A stretch of 40,760 nt of DNA, taken from positions 1 through 40,760 of the forward strand of contig JAKALO010000008.1 in the NCBI GenBank assembly GCA_021824125.1, given 5' to 3'. Under the pieces are notes generated by a model, which worked only from the letters and a program-made list of their open reading frames with translations, searched no databases and was not told the DNA's origin. Position 1 is the first letter of the stretch. Every line of letters starts with the position of its first letter. The position numbers and the translations under genes were made by a program. Positions 34,317-40,760 of this stretch are shown piece by piece. Source of the stretch: Deltaproteobacteria bacterium. Lineage in GTDB: Bacteria > Desulfobacterota > Deferrimicrobia > Deferrimicrobiales > Deferrimicrobiaceae.

Positions 34317-35844
34317 GTTTATCCTTCAGCTTCGCCTTGAGCACTTTGCCCTGGCTGTTCCTCGGCAGGCGGGGGACGAATTCGACCGAGACGGGTACCT
34401 TGAAGGGGGCCATGTTCTCCCGGCAGTGCGAAAGGATGGTTTCCTCGTCGGTGTCGGCCCCTTCCTTCCGTTCGATCACGGCGACGGGTACCTCCCCGAA
34501 GACGTAGTCCGGCCGCCCTATGACCGCCGCTTCCTTCACCGCCGGATGCTCCGCGAGGACGTCCTCTATCTCCCTCGGGCAGATAGGGATCCCACCGACG
34601 ATCAGCGTGTCCCGCTTCCTGTCCACGATGTAGATGTAGCCGTCCTCGTCGACGGAGGCGATGTCCCCCGTGTAAAGCCATCCGTTCCTCATGACCTCGG
34701 CGGTCGACGCCGGGTCGCGGAAGTACCCCTCGAAGATGTTCGGGCCGCGCGCGACGATCTCGCCCACCTGGTTGGGTGCGATCTCCGCCCCACCCTCGGT
34801 CACGACCCGCACTTCCACGCCGATCGCCTCCTTGCCGACCGACATCAGCTTTCTCATGTAAGGGGCGCTCTCCTCGAGGGAGTGGTCCTCGGCTTGCAGG
34901 AAGGTCAGCACGCCCGACGATTCGACGTGGCCGTACGACTGGACCATATCGCACCGGAAAAACCGGATCGCCCGTTTCTGCAGTTCGACCGGGATCGACG
35001 CCCCCCCGTAAAGGACCGTCCGGAGCGTGGCGAGGTTGTACCGGCCGGCGGTGGGCAGATCCAGGATCCGCGCCATCATCGTGGGGGTCAGCAGGAGGTG
35101 GGTGATCTTCCGCCGCTCGATGGCCTGGAGGACCTCCTCGGGGTCGAACTCGCGCAGCAGCACGACCGTCCCCCCGAGGTACTGGAACCGGAGAAGGCGC
35201 CCCGTACCCGCCATGAACGGCATGGGCATGCAGGACAGGGTTACGTCGTTGCGGGACAGGCCGAGCTCCATCGCCGCGGATGCGGATGCGGCCAGCAGGT
35301 TCCTGTGGGAGAGCATCGCGCCCCTGCGGCTCCCGTAGATCCCGCTCGTGTAAACCTGGATGGCGATGTCGGTTTCCGTCGTCGTCGCGGCGTCGACGGG
35401 AAATCCGGGGGACCCCTCTCCGTTTCTGTCGAGTGCGTCGTAGCCCGGTACCTCCTGGTCGACGCAGGCGAACCGTGCGGCGGAGGGGAGCCCGGGCCTG
35501 ATCCGGTCGATCATGTCCCTGAATTCCGCGGCGAACAGCAGGACGGATGCCTCGGCATGCGCGAGGATCGCCTCGATCTCCCGCCGGACCAGGAGGTCGT
35601 TCAGAGGCACCAGCACGGCGCCGATCCCCGTGACCGCGTAGAACAACTCGACGTAAAGGGGAGGTGTGCGCGTCAGGAGGGCCACGCGGTCGCCCTTCGC
35701 CACGCCGAGCTTGCGCAGGGCGGATGCCGCCACGGACACGCGCGCCGACAGGTCCCGGTAGGTGATGGTTTCCCTGCCCATGGCCAGGGCGACGCGGTCC
35801 GGGCAGATTCGGGCGTTCCGGGTCAAAACGTCGTGGATGAGCAA
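34291..35844 (-). CDS. AMP-dependent synthetase/ligase-like protein with degenerate P-loop, 517 aa
   Basis: An ANL-superfamily adenylating enzyme that would activate a carboxylic acid with ATP, usually to an acyl-CoA. A3 is YTSGIYGSRRGAMLSH (165-180) instead of the usual YTSGTTGxPKG, replacing the second Thr/Thr pair and the Pro-Lys. A5 is SYGHVESSG (normally YGxTE). A8 (GWLYTGDIASVDEDGYIYIVDR) and A10 (NSQGKVLKAKL, catalytic K500) are intact. Start TTG 35844 is preceded by GGAGGT; initiation at TTG suggests modest expression. The C-terminal catalytic lysine argues for activity; the altered phosphate loop argues for changed kinetics or substrate. Convergent with AMMECR1, overlapping by 26 bases. 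Confidence 0.88.
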   Translation of the reverse strand: MLIHDVLTRNARICPDRVALAMGRETITYRDLSARVSVAASALRKLGVAKGDRVALLTRTPPLYVELFYAVTGIGAVLVPLNDLLVRREIEAILAHAEASVLLFAAEFRDMIDRIRPGLPSAARFACVDQEVPGYDALDRNGEGSPGFPVDAATTTETDIAIQVYTSGIYGSRRGAMLSHRNLLAASASAAMELGLSRNDVTLSCMPMPFMAGTGRLLRFQYLGGTVVLLREFDPEEVLQAIERRKITHLLLTPTMMARILDLPTAGRYNLATLRTVLYGGASIPVELQKRAIRFFRCDMVQSYGHVESSGVLTFLQAEDHSLEESAPYMRKLMSVGKEAIGVEVRVVTEGGAEIAPNQVGEIVARGPNIFEGYFRDPASTAEVMRNGWLYTGDIASVDEDGYIYIVDRKRDTLIVGGIPICPREIEDVLAEHPAVKEAAVIGRPDYVFGEVPVAVIERKEGADTDEETILSHCRENMAPFKVPVSVEFVPRLPRNSQGKVLKAKLKDKPTPRTPRR

Positions 35845-35887
35845 GGCGCTGACCTCCGGAAATCTGTATCGTGGCGGGAATCCAGAT

Positions 35888-35893
35888 TATACT
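35888..35893 (+). promoter_or_regulatory. Possible -10 element (TATACT) of the 84-aa orphan gene
   Basis: TATACT matches the -10 consensus at five of six positions, 37 bases before the proposed TTG start. The expected -35 region (about 35865-35870, TGTATC) is weak, so confidence is low. Confidence 0.3.
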
Positions 35894-35930
35894 AATTCCG
35901 ATGCGTCCGCAAAGGGTGAAAGGAGCGGTA

Positions 35931-36185
35931 TTGGCTCCGGAAAATCCCGACGTCTACCCGATCCTCCACAAGGGCAAGGTCTACAATATCATCACCGCCT
36001 TCGACATGACGTTCGCCGAGGTGCACGCCATGCTGGACTGGCTGGAGGAGCGCGGCGCATTCCTGGCGACTCCCGATGACGAGTTCATGGGGCCGGGAAA
36101 GCTGTTCACCTGCGAACTTCCGGACGCCACGTTCGAGATCGACGTCCATGGGTTCGAGGTGATCGTCTGCCGCAGGAGCGGCTAG
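35931..36185 (+). CDS. Small protein of unknown family, 84 aa
   Basis: Start TTG 35931 is chosen because AAAGGAG ends five bases upstream; ATG 35901 (94 aa) and GTG 35871 (104 aa) are in-frame alternatives with no ribosome-binding site. The protein is acidic, with a predicted helix (AFDMTFAEVHAMLDWLEER) between short strands (KGKVYNIIT, GKLFTCELP, TFEIDVHGFEVIVC). It looks like a compact alpha/beta fold with two cysteines and no signal peptide. I do not recognise a family. It is divergent from the synthetase and 119 bases ahead of malic enzyme. Confidence 0.6.
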   Translation: MAPENPDVYPILHKGKVYNIITAFDMTFAEVHAMLDWLEERGAFLATPDDEFMGPGKLFTCELPDATFEIDVHGFEVIVCRRSG

Positions 36186-36220
36186 AGCCCGGAAGGCGCG
36201 GGATGCGCCGGGGAAACCAG

Positions 36221-36250
36221 TTGTATTGACCGACCGGGATTACATAGAAT
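36221..36250 (+). promoter_or_regulatory. Candidate promoter of malic enzyme
   Basis: TTGTAT (36221-36226), 18-base spacer, TAGAAT (36245-36250). The start would be near 36257, giving a leader of about 50 bases before ATG 36305. TTGACC at 36226-36231 is a better -35 but its spacing to TAGAAT is only 13. Confidence 0.4.
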
Positions 36251-36304
36251 AGCAACTTGTACCTAAAACGGGTCCGTATGATCCCAATGCATGGGAGGGG
36301 ATTC

Positions 36305-37750
36305 ATGGCCACGATTTTATCGCCCAGCGAAAGCTACAGCATCACCGTTCGTGTGGAGATCCAGAACAAGCCTGGAATGCTCGGGAAAGTCACGACGGCG
36401 ATCGGAGAGGTCGGCGGCGACATCGGCGCCGTGGATCTGAGCGGCCACGGAAAGGGGACGGTAACCCGGGACATCACGGTACGTGCCAGGGGTATCGACC
36501 ACGCGCAGGAGATCATCGGAGCCGTCCGGCAGGTCCAGGGGGTGAAGATCGTCAACGTTTCCGACCGGACCTTCCTCAAGCACCTGGGCGGGAAGATCGA
36601 GATCTCCAACAAGATCCCCGTCAAGACGCGGAACGACCTCTCGATGGCGTACACGCCCGGGGTGGCCCGGGTCTGCATGGCGATCTCGAAGGACGTGAAG
36701 AAATCGTTCACCCTGACGATCCGGAAGAACACGGTCGCCGTCGTTTCCGACGGCACGGCGGTCCTGGGCCTTGGGGACATCGGCCCCGAGGCGGCTATGC
36801 CTGTGATGGAAGGCAAGGCGATGCTGTTCAAGGAGTTCGCGGGGATCGACGCATGGCCGATCTGCCTGGCCACGAAGGACACCGAGGAGATCATCAGGAT
36901 CGTGAAGGCCCTTGCCCCGACGTTCGGCGGGATCAACCTGGAGGACATCTCGGCGCCGCGGTGCTTCGAGATCGAGGAGCGGCTCAAGGCGGAGATGGAC
37001 ATCCCGGTGTTCCACGACGACCAGCACGGGACGGCGGTGGTTGTCCTGGCCGCGCTCCTGAACTCGCTGAAGATCGTGAAGAAGCGGATCGAGGACATGA
37101 AGATAGTGGTGGCGGGGGTCGGGGCCTCGGGGGTCGCCTGCAGCAAGATCATAATGAACGCGGGCGCGCGCAACATCATCGGGGTGGACCGCGTGGGCGC
37201 GATCTACAAGGGGCGCAAGCAGCACATGAACTTCATGAAGGACTGGTACGCGGAGCACACCAATCCTTTCAACGAAAAGGGGAAGATCACGGACGTCATC
37301 GCCGGCGCGGACATGTTCCTGGGCCTTGCGGGCCCCGGGCTCATCACGGTTGACGACCTGAAGAAGATGGCGAAGGACCCGATCGTCTTCGCGATGGCGA
37401 ATCCCGATCCGGAGATCATGCCGGAGGATGCGGCCCCGTGCGTGCGCATCATGGCGACGGGCCGGTCGGACTACCCGAACCAGATCAACAACGTGCTCTG
37501 CTTCCCGGGGATCTTCCGGGGCGCGCTGGACTCCCGCGCGGTGACGATCAACGAGGAGATGAAGCTGGCGGCGGCGTACGCGGTCGCCTCGTGCGTCGCG
37601 AAGGAGGAACTTTCGGAGGAGTACATCATCCCGTCGGTCTTCAACCGGAAGGTGGCTCCGGCGGTTGCGCGCGAGGTGTCACGCGCGGCGCACCGGACAA
37701 AGGTCGCGAAGCGGACTTCCAGGAGTTTCTCGGAGATCAACCTGGAATAG
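36305..37750 (+). CDS. NAD(P)-dependent malic enzyme with N-terminal ACT domain, 481 aa
   Basis: Converts malate to pyruvate and CO2 with reduction of NAD(P). An ACT domain (about 12-90, EIQNKPGMLGKVTTAIGEVG) precedes the malic enzyme domain (SMAYTPGVARVC, GLGDIGPEAAMPVMEGK, FHDDQHGTAVVVLAAL) and its Rossmann half (VVAGVGASGVACSKI). The ACT domain suggests allosteric control by a small ligand such as an amino acid. Start ATG 36305 has GGGAGGGG directly upstream and gives the expected short N-terminus; an earlier in-frame TTG is rejected. The next gene, phosphomannomutase, begins 10 bases after the stop. Length is normal for the short bacterial form plus ACT. Confidence 0.95.
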   Translation: MATILSPSESYSITVRVEIQNKPGMLGKVTTAIGEVGGDIGAVDLSGHGKGTVTRDITVRARGIDHAQEIIGAVRQVQGVKIVNVSDRTFLKHLGGKIEISNKIPVKTRNDLSMAYTPGVARVCMAISKDVKKSFTLTIRKNTVAVVSDGTAVLGLGDIGPEAAMPVMEGKAMLFKEFAGIDAWPICLATKDTEEIIRIVKALAPTFGGINLEDISAPRCFEIEERLKAEMDIPVFHDDQHGTAVVVLAALLNSLKIVKKRIEDMKIVVAGVGASGVACSKIIMNAGARNIIGVDRVGAIYKGRKQHMNFMKDWYAEHTNPFNEKGKITDVIAGADMFLGLAGPGLITVDDLKKMAKDPIVFAMANPDPEIMPEDAAPCVRIMATGRSDYPNQINNVLCFPGIFRGALDSRAVTINEEMKLAAAYAVASCVAKEELSEEYIIPSVFNRKVAPAVAREVSRAAHRTKVAKRTSRSFSEINLE

Positions 37751-37760
37751 GGAAGGGGCT

Positions 37761-39119
37761 ATGATCAACCCGCACATATTCCGCGAATACGACGTCCGCG
37801 GGGTCGTGGGGACGGACCTCACCCCGGACACGGTGGTGTCGCTGGGAAAGGGTTTCGGCACCTACGCTGTCCGGAAAGGCGTCAAGTCGGTCACCTTGGG
37901 CAGGGACTGCCGCCTCTCTTCCCCCGGTTTCCGGGACGCCATGGCCGAAGGGCTCTCCTCGACGGGCATTTCCGTCGTGGACGTTGGGATCTGCCCTTCG
38001 CCGCTCCTCTATTTCTCCATCATCCAGTTCGGCATGGACGGCGGCGTTATGGTCACGGGGAGCCACAACCCGCCCGAGTTCAACGGCTTCAAGCTGTGCG
38101 TGGGGCCTTCCCCGCTCTACGGCGAGAAGATCCAGGAGGTCCGGCGGATCATCGAGCGGGGGGAATTCGAGAAGGGCGCCGGCAAGGTGACGGAGCGGAC
38201 CGTCATCCCCGAGTACCAGCGCTACGTGAAATCGATCCTCTCCCTTCCCAGGAAGATCAAGGCCGTCGTAGACGCGGGGAACGGCACGGCTTCGGAGGTC
38301 GCCCCCGCTCTTTTCCGGGATCTCGGCGTAGAGGTCGTCGAATTGTTCTGCGAAATGGACGGACGGTTCCCCAATCACCACCCCGATCCGACCGTCCCGG
38401 AGAACCTCCGTTTCCTCATCCGGGCCGTCCGGGAGCACGGGGCGGACGTGGGGGTCGCTTACGACGGAGACGCCGACCGCATCGGGGCGGTCGACGAGAA
38501 GGGGAACGTCATATTCGGAGACTACCTGCTGGTGCTCTTCGCGCGGGAGATCCTGTCCCGGAAGCACGGGGCCACGATCATCTCGGAGGTCAAGGCCTCC
38601 CAGAACCTGTACGACGACATCGCCCGCCACGGCGGAAGGCCGATCATGTGGAAGGCCGGGCACTCGCTCATCAAGCAGAAGATGAAGGAGGAGGCCGCGG
38701 AGGTGGCGGGGGAGATGAGCGGCCACATCTTCTTCTCCGACCGGTACCTGGGTTTCGACGACGCGATCTACGCGTCGCTGCGGCTGTTCGAGATACTTGC
38801 GAAGTCCGACCGGCCGCTGAGCGACATGCTCTCGGACCTCCCCCCCGTCGTCGCGACGCCCGAGATCCGGGTCGAGTGCCCCGACGACCTGAAGTTCCAG
38901 GTCGTGGAGCGGGTGGCCGCCATCGTCCGGCCGCAGGCGCGCGAGGTGATAGACGTGGACGGGGTCCGGGCCCTCTTCGACGGGGGGTGGGGGCTGGTGC
39001 GCGCCTCGAACACGCAGCCGGTGCTCGTGCTACGGTTCGAGGGGAAGGACGAGGCCGCCGTCCGGAATATCCGCGCCGTTATGGAAGGGGCGGTGGCCGC
39101 AGCCCGGTCCGGGGCATGA
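37761..39119 (+). CDS. Phosphomannomutase/phosphoglucomutase, 452 aa
   Basis: Interconverts hexose 1- and 6-phosphates to supply sugar nucleotides for polysaccharide and LPS synthesis. All alpha-D-phosphohexomutase motifs are present: VTGSHNPPEFNG with phospho-serine S101, magnesium loop DGDADR (235-240), sugar-recognition GEMSGH, and phosphate-binding RASNTQPVLVLR. The overall form (FREYDVRGVVG start) fits the AlgC/ManB group rather than GlmM. ATG 37761 follows GGAAGGGG. UppP begins 13 bases downstream, consistent with an envelope-polysaccharide pairing. Confidence 0.95.
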   Translation: MINPHIFREYDVRGVVGTDLTPDTVVSLGKGFGTYAVRKGVKSVTLGRDCRLSSPGFRDAMAEGLSSTGISVVDVGICPSPLLYFSIIQFGMDGGVMVTGSHNPPEFNGFKLCVGPSPLYGEKIQEVRRIIERGEFEKGAGKVTERTVIPEYQRYVKSILSLPRKIKAVVDAGNGTASEVAPALFRDLGVEVVELFCEMDGRFPNHHPDPTVPENLRFLIRAVREHGADVGVAYDGDADRIGAVDEKGNVIFGDYLLVLFAREILSRKHGATIISEVKASQNLYDDIARHGGRPIMWKAGHSLIKQKMKEEAAEVAGEMSGHIFFSDRYLGFDDAIYASLRLFEILAKSDRPLSDMLSDLPPVVATPEIRVECPDDLKFQVVERVAAIVRPQAREVIDVDGVRALFDGGWGLVRASNTQPVLVLRFEGKDEAAVRNIRAVMEGAVAAARSGA

Positions 39120-39132
39120 CGGCAGGGGCCTC

Positions 39133-39930
39133 GTGACTCTCCTCAATGCGATCGTTCTCGGGATTCTGCAGGGGGCGACCGAGTTCCTCCCCGTAAGCAG
39201 CTCGGGGCACCTCTTCATCGCCCAGCGGCTCCTGGGCCTTCGGGAACCCGAGCTCGCCTTCGACCTCCTCCTGCACCTCGGCACGCTCTTCGCCGTCCTG
39301 GTCTTCCTGCGGAAGGAAATCCTCGAGATCCTCGGGTCGCTCTTCCGGCGGGAGAGGTCATACGGGGGGGAGAACTGGGGGAGGAGGGAAATCCTGCTGC
39401 TGGTCCTCTCCACGGTCCCCACCGGCCTTATCGGCCTCGCGTTCCACGACTCGGTGGAAACCGGGCTTTCCGTCTGGGGAGTCGGGGCGCGCTACCTCCT
39501 GCTCACCTGCTTCCTGCTGATGAGCAACCTGAGGTTCCGCCACAAGTTCGATCCCGACCGCATCGCGGCCTGGGAGGCCGTCGCCATCGGCATCATGCAA
39601 GGGCTGGCCGTCTTCCCCGGGCTCTCCCGGTCCGGGTCTACGATCACGCTGGCGCTCGTTCTCGGGATAGCGCCCGCGCGCGGCGTGAAGTACTCCTTCC
39701 TGATCTCCCTTCCCGCCATCCTTGGAGCGGCCGCGGTGAGCATACCGAGGGGGGTGTCGGTCCTGCCGGGGGTTTTCCCCTCCGCCGCGGGGTTCCTCTT
39801 CGCGCTCGTGGTGGGGTACCTGTCCATCCTTGCCGTGGAGAGACTGGTCACGCGGGGGAAGTTCATCCGCTTCGCCCCTTACACATTCCTCCTGGCGATG
39901 CTCTGTTTCTTCCTGCAGTGGAAGGGCTGA
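39133..39930 (+). CDS. uppP: Undecaprenyl-diphosphatase UppP/BacA, 265 aa
   Basis: Inner-membrane enzyme that dephosphorylates undecaprenyl diphosphate to recycle the lipid carrier of peptidoglycan and polysaccharide synthesis. Signature motifs are QGATEFLPVSSSGHL (Q13, E17, H26) and FPGLSRSGSTITLAL, with about eight hydrophobic segments. The (E/Q)xxxE motif uses Gln at the first position, an accepted variant. Start GTG 39133. It is 13 bases after the phosphomannomutase gene, and its stop lies 5 bases from the stop of the convergent debranching-enzyme gene. Confidence 0.95.
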   Translation: MTLLNAIVLGILQGATEFLPVSSSGHLFIAQRLLGLREPELAFDLLLHLGTLFAVLVFLRKEILEILGSLFRRERSYGGENWGRREILLLVLSTVPTGLIGLAFHDSVETGLSVWGVGARYLLLTCFLLMSNLRFRHKFDPDRIAAWEAVAIGIMQGLAVFPGLSRSGSTITLALVLGIAPARGVKYSFLISLPAILGAAAVSIPRGVSVLPGVFPSAAGFLFALVVGYLSILAVERLVTRGKFIRFAPYTFLLAMLCFFLQWKG

Positions 39931-39935
39931 CCCGC

Positions 39936-40760
<825 letters not shown>

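Noticed and set aside
34426-35895. 489-residue plus-strand frame opposite the synthetase
   Set aside because: Low-complexity shadow with no motif; the minus strand has ANL motifs in order.
36195-36209. GGCGC/GCGCC hairpin after the 84-aa gene
   Set aside because: Only a 5-bp stem and no T-run; too weak to call a terminator.

Overview
The window is a GC-rich, densely packed stretch of a bacterial chromosome with no rRNA, tRNA, CRISPR array, insertion sequence or phage gene that I can see. It carries a complete bacterial-type acetyl-CoA synthase / corrinoid iron-sulfur protein operon (Wood-Ljungdahl pathway), many HDFNN-type hybrid histidine kinases, a monomeric isocitrate dehydrogenase, a haem-type bacterioferritin and an ACT-domain malic enzyme. 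Together these suggest an anaerobic or facultative member of the former Deltaproteobacteria (Desulfobacterota-like, possibly a Deferrimicrobia-type lineage). That placement is an inference from gene content and style; no marker gene in the window decides it.

Layout, left to right. 1-6.6 kb: tail of an unknown gene, a zinc-ribbon protein, monomeric NADP isocitrate dehydrogenase behind a promoter with a perfect palindrome, bacterioferritin, three exported or lipid-anchored proteins (one a C39-type peptidase-like protein, one TPR), and a convergent cobalamin-binding radical SAM enzyme. 6.8-11.8 kb: a sensory locus made of an NMT1/SsuA-type solute-binding lipoprotein with no permease, a membrane histidine kinase, an Rcp1-type response regulator and a cytoplasmic hybrid kinase. 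11.9-15.5 kb: class I aldolase, then a convergent adh-qor-ybaK operon; aldolase and ybaK share a hairpin that contains both stop codons. 15.6-21.2 kb: a YeeE/YedE sulfur-compound transporter, a TusA-like sulfur carrier, and two large hybrid kinases.

21.2-30.6 kb (minus strand): the main metabolic island. A secreted protein of unknown function is followed at 9 bases by acsB, acsD, acsC, the CFeSP reductive activator (RACo/AcsV), a core methionine synthase of probable MesB type, a CooC-type nickel-insertion ATPase and a DUF166 protein. From acsB onward every start codon overlaps the preceding stop. The operon is bounded on both sides within the window and contains no CO dehydrogenase catalytic subunit and no acsE methyltransferase, so those must lie elsewhere if the pathway is complete. 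The presumed methyl flow is CFeSP to ACS for acetyl-CoA, with a branch from CFeSP to homocysteine through the MesB-like enzyme.

30.8-40.8 kb: a PIG-L deacetylase and a divergent YchF-like ATPase, an HD-GYP c-di-GMP phosphodiesterase coupled to an AMMECR1 protein, a convergent acyl-CoA-synthetase-like enzyme with a damaged P-loop motif, an 84-residue orphan, malic enzyme, phosphomannomutase, undecaprenyl-diphosphatase, and at the right edge a GlgX-type glycogen debranching gene read on the minus strand that is interrupted by one in-frame TAA where a conserved tyrosine is expected.

The best leads for new biology are the DUF166 protein and secreted protein tied to the acs operon, the MesB-like branch, and the transporterless binding-protein/kinase locus.
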